In this document: piece after piece, positions 36,057 through 45,545 of the stretch
Position numbering within the stretch: position 1 is the first letter of the stretch
Layout: each line of letters opens with the position of its first letter
Origin: Prevotella sp.
GTDB taxonomy: Bacteria; Bacteroidota; Bacteroidia; Bacteroidales; Bacteroidaceae
Assembly: GCA_003483565.1 (NCBI GenBank)
Contig: DMYZ01000231.1
Span: 1 to 64,000 of the forward strand
Reading direction: 5' to 3'
DNA length: 64,000 nt
The notes under the pieces: generated by a model
The model's input: the letters and a program-made list of their open reading frames with translations, nothing else
The model's database searches: none
Told to the model about the DNA's origin: nothing
Made by a program: the position numbers and the translations under genes

Positions 36057-37583
36057 ATGAATCAAAAAGATCTAAATCAAATTACCGAAAGGGGTATTTC
36101 TCAAGAGAAGTTCGAACATCAGTTGGAGCAGTTCAAGACAGGTTTTCCTTTCTTGAAATTAGAGGAACCTGCTGCTGTGGGGAAAGGCATAATCTCCCTT
36201 ACAGAGGAAGAACAGAAAATATATATTCAAATTTGGAATGATTATAAGGCAGTGGGGCATTGTATAACGAAGTTCGTACCTGCATCAGGTGCCGCTAGTC
36301 GTATGTTCAAGAATTTATTTGCCTTCCTTAGTGCTGATTATGATGTGCCTACAACGGACTTTGAAAAGCTGTTTTTTGAAAAGATCACTAAATTTGCCTT
36401 TCGCCATGCGCTTTGTAATAAATGTAAGCAAAATACAGGCAAAAGTATAAAGGAACTTATTGCTGCAGGCCAATATAAAGAAGTTGTAGCAAATTTGCTT
36501 GAACCAAAAGGACTGAATTATGGTCAACTTCCTAAAGGTTTATTGCTGTTTCATGAATATAATGAGGATGAAATTCGCACCCCAATGGAGGAACATCTTG
36601 TTGAGGCAGCTCTTTATGCTAGTTCTAATGGAGAAGCAAATATACATTATACGGTAAGTCATGACCATTTAGCTCTTTTTGAGAAGATTGTGGAAGAAAA
36701 AGTGCCAGTATATGAGAAAAAGTTTGGTATTAAATATAACATCTCTTTTTCTGAACAAAAAACAAGTACGGATACTCCTGCTGTTAATTTGGATAATACG
36801 CCATTCCGGAATGAAGATGGCACTTTGTTATTCCGTCCAGGAGGGCATGGAGCCTTGATAGAGAATTTGAATGCTATAGATGCCGATGTTGTTTTTATTA
36901 AAAATATTGATAATGTAGTGCCTGATCGTCTGAAGGGTGATACGGTCACTTGGAAGCAAGTTATTGCTGGCGTACTTGTTAAAATGCAGAAACAGGCATT
37001 CGAATATCTTAAGATACTTGATAGTGGTTCTTATTCTCATCTTAAATTGGAAGAGATTATTCGTTTTCTCCAGCGTGATCTCTGTTGCCGTAAATCGGAT
37101 ATCAAGGAGCTTGAGGATGCTGAACTTGTTATTTATCTTCGTTCTAAGTTGAATCGTCCGATGCGTGTGTGCGGGGTGGTCAAGAATGTGGGAGAACCTG
37201 GAGGTGGTCCTTTCCTTACTTATGATCAAGAGGGCACTGTCAGTCTTCAAATTCTAGAGTCTTCTCAGATTGACCAGAAGAATGCAAAGTATGTTTCTAT
37301 GTTCAATAATGGTACTCATTTTAACCCTGTTGATCTTGTATGTGCTACGAAAGACTATAAGGGGCAACCTTTTGATTTACCTAAATTTGTTGATGAGACA
37401 ACAGGATTTATCAGCAGTAAAAGTAAAAATGGAAAGCAGCTTAAAGCTTTGGAATTGCCAGGTTTATGGAATGGGGGAATGAGTAATTGGAATACAATAT
37501 TTGTTGAAGTTCCTTTAAGTACGTTCAATCCTGTAAAAACGGTTAATGATCTTCTTCGTAATACTCATCAGGCAAGAGCTTAA
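36057..37583 (+). CDS. DUF4301 family protein
   Basis: A 508-residue soluble protein of the Bacteroidetes DUF4301 family, with no signal peptide. Conserved-looking segments are KFVPASGAASRMFKNL (about 79-94), LFRPGGHGALIENLNAIDADVVFIKNIDNVVPD and GVVKNVGEPGGGPF. The nucleotidyltransferase-like flavour of GAASRMFKNL and RPGGHGALIENLN suggests a sugar-phosphate nucleotidyltransferase fold, but that is inference and no activity is known. It has its own promoter and a terminator 17 bases after the stop, so it is transcribed alone. Confidence 0.88.
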   Translation: MNQKDLNQITERGISQEKFEHQLEQFKTGFPFLKLEEPAAVGKGIISLTEEEQKIYIQIWNDYKAVGHCITKFVPASGAASRMFKNLFAFLSADYDVPTTDFEKLFFEKITKFAFRHALCNKCKQNTGKSIKELIAAGQYKEVVANLLEPKGLNYGQLPKGLLLFHEYNEDEIRTPMEEHLVEAALYASSNGEANIHYTVSHDHLALFEKIVEEKVPVYEKKFGIKYNISFSEQKTSTDTPAVNLDNTPFRNEDGTLLFRPGGHGALIENLNAIDADVVFIKNIDNVVPDRLKGDTVTWKQVIAGVLVKMQKQAFEYLKILDSGSYSHLKLEEIIRFLQRDLCCRKSDIKELEDAELVIYLRSKLNRPMRVCGVVKNVGEPGGGPFLTYDQEGTVSLQILESSQIDQKNAKYVSMFNNGTHFNPVDLVCATKDYKGQPFDLPKFVDETTGFISSKSKNGKQLKALELPGLWNGGMSNWNTIFVEVPLSTFNPVKTVNDLLRNTHQARA

Positions 37584-37600
37584 AAAACAAGAATAAATGG

Positions 37601-37638
37601 AAAAGGCGGTTTGCAATTTTTGTTGTGGACCGCCTTTT
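37601..37638 (+). terminator. Terminator of the DUF4301 gene
   Basis: AAAAGGCGGT (37601-37610) pairs with ACCGCCTTTT (37629-37638), followed by TGTTGTTT; standard GC-rich stem with T tract. Confidence 0.8.
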
Positions 37639-37764
37639 TGTTGTTTACATGTTGCTTCTAGTGATGCTCGTCTGATGACAATTTGTCTGTTTTTTTGTTC
37701 TTCATTGAAAATGTTGGTTATAAACAAAAAAAACACAAAAAGTGGAATTTTATCCCTAAAAAGA

Positions 37765-37795
37765 TTTGTTGGGTCAGAATTAAATAGTATCTTTG
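37765..37795 (+). promoter_or_regulatory. Canonical promoter upstream of a possible small RNA
   Basis: TTTG at 37765-37768, 19 bases, TATCTTTG at 37788-37795. Predicted start near 37802. No ORF of credible size begins downstream before the next promoter at 37903-37933. Confidence 0.6.
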
Positions 37796-37801
37796 CAAGA
37801 G

Positions 37802-37872
37802 TTAATTATACAATTGAGGTTAATTTATTCGCTTGGGGATTGTTGTCTGTGAAGGCCGCAATCCTTTTTTTA
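37802..37872 (+). ncRNA. Candidate small RNA of about 70 bases
   Basis: A canonical promoter is followed, about 60 bases on, by a short GGATTG/CAATCC stem (37837-37842 with 37859-37864) and a run of seven T, the form of an intrinsic terminator. The transcript between holds no start codon with a useful reading frame. It could also be a leftover leader of the next gene (78-residue protein, own promoter). Only promoter and terminator geometry supports it. Confidence 0.4.
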
Positions 37873-37902
37873 TTCCTTTTGCAAGGAAAAAATTGAAAAA
37901 CC

Positions 37903-37933
37903 TTGGTCATTTCATTTTAAACTCGTATTTTTG
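37903..37933 (+). promoter_or_regulatory. Promoter for the 78-residue membrane protein
   Basis: TTG at 37903-37905, 20 bases, TATTTTTG at 37926-37933; predicted start near 37940, 14 bases before the ATG. Confidence 0.6.
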
Positions 37934-37953
37934 CAAAAGAAAACAAGAATAAA

Positions 37954-38190
37954 ATGACAGGATTAGAAATTTTAATAGCTTTTATAGTAATAGCTCTCAT
38001 TGGGTGGGGCATTTGTGAGTTGAAATACAAGTCATTACCTTTTCATCATAGTTCCGAGGAACAGGCTGGCTGGGACGAGTTTAAAGAACATGCTGAGATG
38101 AATGATGGCAAGGAAATGAATATTCGTGATATAGTCCGGACGAATAGTACTAAAGGCTATGATGCTGTGGGGCCTAAAAATGCGGAATAA
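37954..38190 (+). CDS. Small single-helix membrane protein (78 aa)
   Basis: One N-terminal membrane helix (about 3-21, GLEILIAFIVIALIGWGIC) and a charged cytoplasmic or periplasmic tail (EEQAGWDEFKEHAEMND, NSTKGYDAVGPKNAE). It has its own well-placed promoter and stands alone between DUF4301 and the convergent recQ. I recognise no family. Confidence 0.7.
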   Translation: MTGLEILIAFIVIALIGWGICELKYKSLPFHHSSEEQAGWDEFKEHAEMNDGKEMNIRDIVRTNSTKGYDAVGPKNAE

Positions 38191-38249
38191 AATTCTTTAA
38201 CTCCTTGTGAGGAAGGAATTACAGGAATTTGTAAATTTATATGTATTTT

Positions 38250-38292
38250 AACTTTTACTCTATATGTAAATGTAGTTGATAGGGTAAAAGTT
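38250..38292. terminator. Possible hairpin between convergent genes
   Basis: AACTTTTACTCTAT (38250-38263) pairs with ATAGGGTAAAAGTT (38279-38292), one G-T pair. Neither strand has a strong T run after it, so termination is uncertain. Confidence 0.35.
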
Positions 38293-38296
38293 ATTC

Positions 38297-40195
38297 TCAT
38301 TTCTTAAGGTATAATTTTATTTCATTAATAAAAAGTTTACCATAGCGTTCTTTTTTAAAATCTCCAATTCCACCGACCATGCCAAACTGAAGTAAGGTTG
38401 TTGGTTTTACGGTGGCAAGGTTATGAAGTACTTTGTCACTTAGTATCATGTAGGCAGGAAAACCTTGTTTTCGGGAAAGATCTAGTCGCAATTTACGTAG
38501 TTGCTGAAACAGACCGGTATCTTCTTCTCCAGTTTCAGAAAACTGTACGGGGTGGTTTTTATCAGCAGAAGAGGCTATTGTAGAATATTGAATTTCATTC
38601 TGTGAGAGTTGTATCGCATTGAGATGTACATGAGGCACTTGAGCGCTTCTCTTTGTATTGCCTGAATATTCTTCATTTATATTTGTATCAATTTCAGCAA
38701 GTTGGACTTTATCTTCACCTTTTAATATTTTCCATCCAAGAGGGGTTACTGTCATTATATTATGCTGATCATAGGCAATTTCAATAAATCCCATTTGTAA
38801 CATCTGCAAGATGTAGTCTTGCCAGTCTTTGCTGGAAATATTCTTGCCAACTCCAAAGGTAGGCAGATCGTAGTAGCCTTTCCTTATAACAGTATCACTC
38901 CGTATACCTCTTAATATTTCAATACAGGTGCCTATACGGCATGTTTGTTGTGTTCTCATTATTGCGCTTAAAGCTTTTTGGACGATCTCCGTACCATCAA
39001 ATTTCTTGGGAGGGTTCTTGCAGACATCACAATGCATGCAGTCATGATCCATCTGTTCACCAAAATAGTTGAGCAAAATTCGTCTTCTGCAGACTTGTGC
39101 TTCGGCATATTCCTGCATACGTTTGAGCTTTTCAAGATTGACTTCCTGCTGCCCACTTTCATTAGCGAATTTACGGAGTTGAATTATGTCTGCAAGACTA
39201 TAAAAGAGAACTGTTTCGGATGGAGCGCCATCGCGGCCAGCGCGACCTATTTCTTGATAGAAACTCTCTATACTTTTTGGCATATTATAATGTACAATCC
39301 ACCGTACGTTGCTTTTATCGATGCCCATACCGAAAGCGATAGTCGCACAGACAACCTGAATCTCATCAGTTTTAAATCGTTCCTGTATGGAGTTTCTTAG
39401 AGCATTGCTAAGACCTGCATGATAAGGGGCTGCAATAATACCCATGTTTTGTAGGTCTTTGGCCGTTGTTTCTGCTGTTTTGCGAGAGAGGCAATAGATA
39501 ATACCTGCTTCGCCGGGATGGCGCTTGATCAGGTTGTATATGTATTGCTGTTTTTCTTTCTTACGAAATCCTCGCTTTACGCTAAGTGAAAGATTTGGGC
39601 GGTCAAAGCTACTAATAAATGTCTTGCCATTGAGGTGCAGTTGCCTGATAATATCCTTTCTTGTGATTTTGTCGGCTGTAGCAGTAAGGGCCATGACAGG
39701 TGTGTCATGAAAACTATTGTGTAGTATTCCTAATTGGCTGTACTCTGGTCGGAAATCATGTCCCCACTGGCTGATGCAGTGTGCTTCATCAATAGCAAAA
39801 AGAGAAATTTTGATATTTGCAAATAAATAGGGGATTTCCTTAATAAGTTTTTCTGGAGAGACATAAACCATCTTTAGGTCACCAGCCATACAACGGCGGC
39901 GTATTATCATATCTTGCTCGGGATCGTTACCGCTATTTAGTGCTTCGGCAGGGATGCCGTTTGCCTTGAGCGCTTCTACCTGATCATGCATCAAAGAAAT
40001 AAGGGGAGACACGATAACGGCAGTACCCGGAAGAGCAAGTGCAGGAATTTGATAGCATAGACTTTTGCCGCCTCCTGTAGGCATTAGCACAAAACAGTCG
40101 TGATTCTGTATTACTTCATTGATGATTTCCATCTGATTGGGACGGAATGAGTCATAACCATAATATTTTTTGAGAATTTCTTTAGGATCCATCAT
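38297..40195 (-). CDS. recQ: ATP-dependent DNA helicase RecQ
   Basis: Superfamily 2 3'-5' DNA helicase for recombination and fork repair. The 632-residue protein has motif 0/I (FRPNQMEIINEV, MPTGGGKSLCYQ), the DEAH box IDEAHCISQWGHDFR, TATA (ALTATAD), IAFGMGIDKSNVRWIVHYNMPKS and the arginine finger QEIGRAGRDG. Then come the zinc-binding cluster (CRRRILLNYFGE, CMHCDVCKNPP), an RQC winged helix and an HRDC domain (about 555-630, HNLATVKPTTLLQFGMVGGIG). It has its own promoter and is convergent with the 78-residue protein gene. Confidence 0.95.
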   Translation of the reverse strand: MMDPKEILKKYYGYDSFRPNQMEIINEVIQNHDCFVLMPTGGGKSLCYQIPALALPGTAVIVSPLISLMHDQVEALKANGIPAEALNSGNDPEQDMIIRRRCMAGDLKMVYVSPEKLIKEIPYLFANIKISLFAIDEAHCISQWGHDFRPEYSQLGILHNSFHDTPVMALTATADKITRKDIIRQLHLNGKTFISSFDRPNLSLSVKRGFRKKEKQQYIYNLIKRHPGEAGIIYCLSRKTAETTAKDLQNMGIIAAPYHAGLSNALRNSIQERFKTDEIQVVCATIAFGMGIDKSNVRWIVHYNMPKSIESFYQEIGRAGRDGAPSETVLFYSLADIIQLRKFANESGQQEVNLEKLKRMQEYAEAQVCRRRILLNYFGEQMDHDCMHCDVCKNPPKKFDGTEIVQKALSAIMRTQQTCRIGTCIEILRGIRSDTVIRKGYYDLPTFGVGKNISSKDWQDYILQMLQMGFIEIAYDQHNIMTVTPLGWKILKGEDKVQLAEIDTNINEEYSGNTKRSAQVPHVHLNAIQLSQNEIQYSTIASSADKNHPVQFSETGEEDTGLFQQLRKLRLDLSRKQGFPAYMILSDKVLHNLATVKPTTLLQFGMVGGIGDFKKERYGKLFINEIKLYLKK

Positions 40196-40202
40196 AATAT
40201 TG

Positions 40203-40234
40203 CAAAAGTACTAAAAAGAATGCAGATTTACAAA
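40203..40234 (-). promoter_or_regulatory. Canonical promoter for recQ
   Basis: - strand TTTG at 40231-40234, 20 bases, TACTTTTG at 40203-40210. The start would fall near 40196, so the mRNA would have an almost absent leader before the ATG at 40195. Confidence 0.6.
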
Positions 40235-40353
40235 CTGTTATTGTAAAATTGATTTTTATATAGGTTATGAGTGTATAATAGTTATTTCGCAGGTCACTTA
40301 AGTCTTTCTTAAGAAATAATCTTCTAAAGCTTTCATATTTCAAAATAAAGTTG

Positions 40354-40361
40354 TACATTTG
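40354..40361 (+). promoter_or_regulatory. -7 box upstream of gyrA
   Basis: TACATTTG fits the -7 consensus; no clear TTTG at the -33 position. The start would be near 40368, giving a leader of about 120 bases before the gyrA ATG, which contains a 26-codon ORF at 40375-40455. Confidence 0.5.
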
Positions 40362-40487
40362 TTATGTTTTAGCCATGGCAAAATCGCTCAGATCGAAAAA
40401 AAAGCCTGTTAGTGGCAATTTACTGGTGTGTGATGATAGCTGTATGGTATTTTGAAAAATATAAATAAAATATAGTTTTAAGACAAA

Positions 40488-43094
40488 ATGGACGAAAATC
40501 AGACAATTGACAATGACAGAATCCTAAAGGTCAACATTGATGAAGAGATGAAGTCTTCGTATATCGACTATTCTATGTCGGTTATCGTTGCTCGTGCCCT
40601 TCCTGATGTGCGTGATGGTTTCAAACCTGTTCATCGTCGTATCCTTTATGGTATGCTTGGTATTGGAAATACAAGTGATAAACCTTATAAGAAATGTGCC
40701 CGAGTGGTAGGTGAGGTACTTGGTAAGTATCACCCTCATGGAGATTCTTCTGTGTACGGAGCCTTGGTTCGTATGGGACAGAATTGGAATATGCGTTATC
40801 CTCTTGTTGACGGACAGGGTAATTTTGGCAGTGTTGACGGTGACTCTCCTGCGGCTATGCGTTATACGGAATGCCGACTCAGTAAAATGGGTGAGCATAT
40901 TATGGATGATTTAGATCGGGATACGGTAGATATGACGAATAACTTCGATGATACTTTGAAGGAACCGTCTGTGATGCCAACAAAGATTCCTAATCTTTTG
41001 GTCAATGGTGGTAATGGTATTGCTGTAGGTATGGCTACAAACATCCCTACACATAACTTGATTGAGGTAATTGACGGGTGTTGTGCTTATATAGACAATC
41101 CAGATATTGACCTTGATGGTTTAATGCAATATATTAAGGCTCCTGATTTCCCGACTGGAGCTTATATCTATGGAATACAGGGCGTGCGACAGGCATATGA
41201 GACCGGTCGTGGCCGCATTGTAATGCGTGCCAAAGCGGAAATTGAGAGTGATGATAATCACGATAAGATAATTGTGAATGAAATTCCTTATGGGGTCAAC
41301 AAGGCTATGCTTATAGAGTATATTGCTGAATTGGTCAAGGAAGGTAAACTTGATGGCATTTCCAATGTCAATGATGAGTCTGGCCGCCAAGGAATGCGTA
41401 TTGTCGTTGACATTAAAAAGGATGCCAATGCTAATGTCGTGCTTAACAAGCTATTCAAAATGACGGCGTTGCAGAGTTCGTTCTCTGTTAATTGCATTGC
41501 TCTGGTTAATGGTCGCCCACATTTGCTTAGTCTTAGAGATTGTGTAAAATACTTCGTAGAACATCGTCATGATGTTACGATCCGTCGAACTAAATATGAT
41601 TTGAAAAAAGCACAGGAACGTGCACATATCTTAGAAGGACTAATTATAGCTTGTGACAATATCGATGAGGTTGTGCATATTATTCGTAATAGCAAAACTC
41701 CTGCTGATGCTCAACATAATTTGGAACAACGTTTCGAACTTGATGAGCTTCAGAGTAAGGCTATTGTTGATATGCGACTTAGTCAATTAACTGGTCTGCG
41801 TATGGATCAGCTGCATCAAGAGTATGACGAATTGCAGAAGGAAATTGATTATCTTAATCAGATCTTGAGTGACCCTGAGCTCTGCAAAAAAGTAATGAAG
41901 GATGAACTCAATGAAGTAAAAGATAAGTATGGTGATCCTCGCCGTACAGAAATTAAGTATTCATCAGAGGAATTTAATCCAGAAGATTTCTATCCTAATG
42001 ATCCTGTAGTCATTACAGTGAGTCATTTAGGTTATATCAAACGGACACCGTTGTCTGAGTTCCGCGAACAGGCCAGGGGTGGAGTTGGTGCTAAGGGAGC
42101 CCGTACTCGTGATAAAGATTTTACTGAGTACATTTATCCAGCTACGATGCATCAAACCATGCTCTTTTTTACTAAGAAAGGACGTTGTTATTGGCTTAAG
42201 TGTTATGAAATCCCTGAAGGTGAGAAAAATTCTAAGGGGCGTGCTATTCAAAACCTCCTGAATATTGACAGTGATGATTCTGTTAATGCATTCCTTCGTC
42301 TGCAGGGGCTTAATGATGCTGATTTTATAAACAATCATTATGTTGTTTTTGCTACTAAGAATGGTACTGTAAAGAAGACTTGTCTGGAACAGTATTCCCG
42401 TCCTCGTGCTAACGGTGTAAATGCGATAACTCTTACAGAAGGTGATGAAGTCGTAGATGTCAGATTGACGAATGGCCATAACGAACTTATTATTGCCAAT
42501 CGTGCTGGCCGAGCTGTTCACTTTTATGAAGATTCTATCCGCACAATGGGGCGTACAGCTACCGGTGTAAGAGGAATGCGAATTGATGATGATGGTGATG
42601 ATGCCGTGATAGGAATGGTAGTAGTAAATGATTCTGAAAAGGAGACGGTTATGGTCGTTTCAGAAGAAGGTTATGGCAAGCGTTCACAAGTTAATGATTA
42701 TCGTATTACCAACCGTGGAGGTAAGGGCGTAAAAACACTTTCCATCACAGAAAAGACCGGTCAGCTGGTAGCTATCAAGAATGTGACTGATGACAACGAT
42801 CTGATGATTATCAACAAGAGTGGTATAGTTATTCGAATGTCCGTGGCTGATGTTCGTGTTATGGGGCGTGCTACTCAGGGTGTTCGCTTAATCAATCTTG
42901 CCAAGAAAAATGATGTCATAGCCAGTGTTTGCAAAGTCATGAGTAGCGAACTGGAGGAAACTGTAGAGGAAGAAAGCCGTGCACAATGGGCAAAGAAGAG
43001 TGAAGAAATCAAGCAAGATTCTCACGCTGACATTCCATCAGGTGAAGTGTCTTCTGAAGCAGAGAATGATGAAAATTCATCAGACAAAGAATAA
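40488..43094 (+). CDS. gyrA: DNA gyrase subunit A
   Basis: Type II topoisomerase subunit that cuts and rejoins DNA. The 868-residue protein has the catalytic Tyr126 (AAMRYTE), the QRDR ([19 protein letters not shown]) with Ser87 at the E. coli Ser83 position and Gly91 at the Asp87 position, the GyrA box ([17 protein letters not shown], about 528-544) and a beta-pinwheel C-terminal domain. The tail past about 830 is acidic ([19 protein letters not shown]). The residue replacing Asp87 is non-acidic, as I recall from Bacteroides, so I do not read it as a resistance mutation. The TPR gene follows after 34 bases and is probably cotranscribed. Confidence 0.95.
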   Translation: MDENQTIDNDRILKVNIDEEMKSSYIDYSMSVIVARALPDVRDGFKPVHRRILYGMLGIGNTSDKPYKKCARVVGEVLGKYHPHGDSSVYGALVRMGQNWNMRYPLVDGQGNFGSVDGDSPAAMRYTECRLSKMGEHIMDDLDRDTVDMTNNFDDTLKEPSVMPTKIPNLLVNGGNGIAVGMATNIPTHNLIEVIDGCCAYIDNPDIDLDGLMQYIKAPDFPTGAYIYGIQGVRQAYETGRGRIVMRAKAEIESDDNHDKIIVNEIPYGVNKAMLIEYIAELVKEGKLDGISNVNDESGRQGMRIVVDIKKDANANVVLNKLFKMTALQSSFSVNCIALVNGRPHLLSLRDCVKYFVEHRHDVTIRRTKYDLKKAQERAHILEGLIIACDNIDEVVHIIRNSKTPADAQHNLEQRFELDELQSKAIVDMRLSQLTGLRMDQLHQEYDELQKEIDYLNQILSDPELCKKVMKDELNEVKDKYGDPRRTEIKYSSEEFNPEDFYPNDPVVITVSHLGYIKRTPLSEFREQARGGVGAKGARTRDKDFTEYIYPATMHQTMLFFTKKGRCYWLKCYEIPEGEKNSKGRAIQNLLNIDSDDSVNAFLRLQGLNDADFINNHYVVFATKNGTVKKTCLEQYSRPRANGVNAITLTEGDEVVDVRLTNGHNELIIANRAGRAVHFYEDSIRTMGRTATGVRGMRIDDDGDDAVIGMVVVNDSEKETVMVVSEEGYGKRSQVNDYRITNRGGKGVKTLSITEKTGQLVAIKNVTDDNDLMIINKSGIVIRMSVADVRVMGRATQGVRLINLAKKNDVIASVCKVMSSELEETVEEESRAQWAKKSEEIKQDSHADIPSGEVSSEAENDENSSDKE

Positions 43095-43128
43095 AGATAT
43101 ATATTAATAACCTTTTAAATAAACAAGA

Positions 43129-44352
43129 ATGAAGAAAATGATGTTGGCAGTTGCGTTGCTCTTTGGAGTAACAGCTGCATTTGCGGGTGCCAGTGATCAG
43201 TTGAAAGCTATCTTAAAAGCTGATTCATACCAAGATGCTAAATCCTTGTTAGAGCAGAATTTAAATTCTTTGCCAAGCAATGATGAAAAAGCTAAAGCTT
43301 ATAATTACTTGGTAGAGCTTTCTATGAAGAAGTATAACAAGGAAAGTGCAGTGGTTACTCAGAATCAAATGAATGATCAGATGAAAATGAGTAAAAATAA
43401 CCAGTCTTATGATACATTAGGCATGTATAATGCTGCAGCCAATGCTTTGAAAGCAGCAGAAGAATGCTATAAGTATGATAATATGCCTAATGCAAAGGGT
43501 AAGGTTAGTCCTAAGTTTGCTTCTTTGTCTACTACTCTTTGGCCTATACATATCGATCTTGTTAATGGTGGTCAATACGCTGCACAGCACAACAATACGG
43601 ATGCTGTATTAATGTATTGGGGAGCATTTCTTGATTCTGATTCATCTCCACTTTTTGCGTCTATAGATGAAGCAAAGAAAAAAAGTGAGGATCAGTATCG
43701 TGGCCAAGTCGCACGTTTTGCAGCTGTCTATGCTTATCAGGCTAAGGATATGGATGCGGCCAATAAATATTGCGATATTGCCTTGAAAGATACAGCTGAG
43801 TTCAAAAATGCTTTTAATTTGAAGCTTGTTCTTATGGGTGATGGTCTGAAAAACAAAGAGGATTCTCTTGGCTACGCCAGTAAATTGAAAGAACTTCAGA
43901 CTAAGTATCCTGATAATGATGTTATTTTGGACAAACTTTATAATGTATATGCATCTTTGGGTGAGAAAGTTCAAGCTAAGCAGGTGTTAACGGATGCTTT
44001 AGCTAAGGATCCGAATAACTTCGTAGCTCTTGCTGATCTGGGTATGGCTTATATCAGCGAGAATGATGCTGATAATGCTATTAAATATTTGCGTAAGGCT
44101 TGTGATCTCAAACCTGATAACGCAGTAGTTCAGACTTACTTAGGTACAGTACTTAATGTTAAAGCTAGTAATGCTGTCGCAAAGCAGACCCGTGATGTGA
44201 TTTTTGAAGAAGCTATCAAACATTTGGATAAGGCAAAAGAGCTTGATCCAAACAAAAATCAGGCTAACTGGGGATACAATCGTTATCAGGCCTATTACGG
44301 TCGATATGGAGCAAATGACCCTAAGACTCAATCTGCTGAAGCTGATAAATAA
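43129..44352 (+). CDS. Exported TPR-repeat protein
   Basis: A 407-residue protein with a signal peptide (about 1-19, LALLFGVTAAFAGA type) and tetratricopeptide repeats in the C-terminal half (about 205-370: AVYAYQAKDMDAANKYCDIAL, NNFVALADLGMAYISENDADNAIKYL, NAVVQTYLGTVLN). TPR proteins are protein-binding scaffolds; the partner here is unknown. It is directly downstream of gyrA, probably sharing its transcript, and is followed by a good terminator. Confidence 0.85.
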   Translation: MKKMMLAVALLFGVTAAFAGASDQLKAILKADSYQDAKSLLEQNLNSLPSNDEKAKAYNYLVELSMKKYNKESAVVTQNQMNDQMKMSKNNQSYDTLGMYNAAANALKAAEECYKYDNMPNAKGKVSPKFASLSTTLWPIHIDLVNGGQYAAQHNNTDAVLMYWGAFLDSDSSPLFASIDEAKKKSEDQYRGQVARFAAVYAYQAKDMDAANKYCDIALKDTAEFKNAFNLKLVLMGDGLKNKEDSLGYASKLKELQTKYPDNDVILDKLYNVYASLGEKVQAKQVLTDALAKDPNNFVALADLGMAYISENDADNAIKYLRKACDLKPDNAVVQTYLGTVLNVKASNAVAKQTRDVIFEEAIKHLDKAKELDPNKNQANWGYNRYQAYYGRYGANDPKTQSAEADK

Positions 44353-44375
44353 ATGTAATAATTTATAAAGTATAG

Positions 44376-44407
44376 AAGCTGTGAGGAAAATTAATTTCTC
44401 ACAGCTT
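44376..44407. terminator. Terminator between the TPR gene and the convergent lysozyme gene
   Basis: AAGCTGTGAG (44376-44385) with CTCACAGCTT (44398-44407), extended inside by GAAA/TTTC pairs, then TTTTTATTT on the + strand. Confidence 0.82.
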
Positions 44408-44409
44408 TT

Positions 44410-45171
44410 TTATTTCCATTCTATATGTTCAATTCTACAGCTATCAGATAATTTGTCGATATCTACCCAGTTGTATATTCCGGGTATTCGTCCATGTTTT
44501 TTAGATTGCCATATATCATATTTTGTTTTTCCAGGCAGAATAGGTATTCCATTATAGCTGGCTATAAAATGAATGCAATTATCAAAATCAGGAGAAAGAT
44601 AATCTTTGTAATACGATTGTGAACAGTAGATTATCGGGGTTACTCCATATATTATTTTACAGGCACGAATAAATCCTTTGAGATGTATGCGTATCATCCT
44701 CTTACTCCATCCTTTGGTACCATCTTCTTCAATATCTACCATTGGTAGAAGATCTTGTTTGTTTTTTTCAATAGTATGGCAGAAATGTAGAAACTGTAAT
44801 TCGCCTAACGCTCCTTTACATAGAAAATGATAAGATCCTACTTTGAAACCGTGTTTTCTAGCTTCTAATATATTGTGTTTATATGCAGGGTCATTTAAAA
44901 ACATGCCCTCTGTAGCCTTAATATATATGAATTTGATATGTTTGTTGTTCTTTAATTCATTCCAGCGTATATTCCCTTGATGTTTGGATATATCAATACC
45001 ATCATAGTTACCATCATAATTACCAGAAGTTTCATCATGGTAAGGCCATTGCCTATCGTAACTCATATATTGAAAATAGCTCCAAGGTTCAAGTAGTAGG
45101 ATCGCAAGAAGCAGAGTTATAGTTATACAAATATACCATATATGCTGTTTGTCTTTTTTCTTTCTTCTCAT
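44410..45171 (-). CDS. GH25 family lysozyme (N-acetylmuramidase), membrane-anchored
   Basis: A 253-residue protein with an N-terminal basic stretch and one membrane helix (about 9-27, HIWYICITITLLLAILLLE), then a GH25 catalytic domain (about 55-250): GIDISKHQGNIRWNELK, FIYIKATEG, YHFLCKG, MVDIEEDG and the C-terminal IPGIYNWVDIDKL. The acidic pair DISKHQG and VDIEEDG are the catalytic positions in this family. It probably trims peptidoglycan in the periplasm during growth. A TACCTTTA element just upstream on the - strand is a near-consensus -7 box. Confidence 0.9.
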   Translation of the reverse strand: MRRKKKDKQHIWYICITITLLLAILLLEPWSYFQYMSYDRQWPYHDETSGNYDGNYDGIDISKHQGNIRWNELKNNKHIKFIYIKATEGMFLNDPAYKHNILEARKHGFKVGSYHFLCKGALGELQFLHFCHTIEKNKQDLLPMVDIEEDGTKGWSKRMIRIHLKGFIRACKIIYGVTPIIYCSQSYYKDYLSPDFDNCIHFIASYNGIPILPGKTKYDIWQSKKHGRIPGIYNWVDIDKLSDSCRIEHIEWK

Positions 45172-45237
45172 AACAGGGTGTAAAGGTAACTAAAATCGTT
45201 ATAAGATACAAAATAAAATCAAAAATGAGTTAATATT

Positions 45238-45268
45238 TTTGCTTATCAGAGAATTTGTTTTATTTTTG
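45238..45268 (+). promoter_or_regulatory. Canonical promoter in a gene-free gap
   Basis: TTTG at 45238-45241, 19 bases, TATTTTTG at 45261-45268. Predicted start near 45275. No protein-coding gene lies on this strand before the terminator at 45498-45529. Confidence 0.65.
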
Positions 45269-45274
45269 CACTGT

Positions 45275-45535
45275 ACAAATTGTATGTATAGTATTTTAAT
45301 TCTTGTGGATAACAGGAATTTACTAAGTGGTAAAAAGATTAGTTATGATACTTTAGAGTGAAAGACAGTGCGTGGTTAACCATGTACTTTAAAAAATATA
45401 TAATACATATATAAACTCGTGAGAGCATATGTCTGTATTGATTTCTTTGTAAGAAGAAATCGTTTTAATTTTATGTTATTAATTAGGTTAAAATTTTAAA
45501 GGTACCAATTCGTGAGAATTGGTACCTTTTTTGTT
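45275..45535 (+). ncRNA. Candidate non-coding transcript of about 260 bases
   Basis: The gap of about 370 bases between two - strand genes carries a perfect + strand promoter at one end and a 14-bp terminator hairpin with a T run at the other. Inside are only short ORFs (the longest, from an ATG at 45285, gives 25 residues). A second small hairpin (GATTTCTT...AAGAAATC) lies near 45440-45456. This fits an independent structured RNA or a short-peptide transcript. I could not match it to a known RNA family by eye. Confidence 0.45.
45498..45529 (+). terminator. Strong hairpin terminator
   Basis: Perfect 14-bp stem AAAGGTACCAATTC (45498-45511) with 45516-45529, loop GTGA, then TTTTTTG-like T tract on the + strand. 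The - strand flank is less T-rich, so it points mainly to a + strand transcript, though it may also serve the - strand GYF_2 gene ending at 45546. Confidence 0.8.
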
Positions 45536-45545
45536 TCATAGTTCT

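Noticed and set aside
37597..37896. 99-residue ORF after DUF4301
   Set aside because: It begins in the DUF4301 terminator and runs through two regulatory regions; low-complexity product without family features.
40375..40455. Similarity of the 26-residue leader ORF (MAKSLRSKKKP) to a eukaryotic DUF2423 N-terminus
   Set aside because: A few basic residues match by chance; the eukaryotic family has no place here. Kept only as a possible leader ORF.
40765..40776. Quinolone-resistance mutation in gyrA (Gly at the E. coli Asp87 position)
   Set aside because: Bacteroidetes GyrA proteins normally have a non-acidic residue there, as I recall, and the Ser83-equivalent is intact.
40488..43094. gyrA being parC (topoisomerase IV)
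   Set aside because: The C-terminal GyrA box ([10 protein letters not shown]) is present, which marks gyrase.
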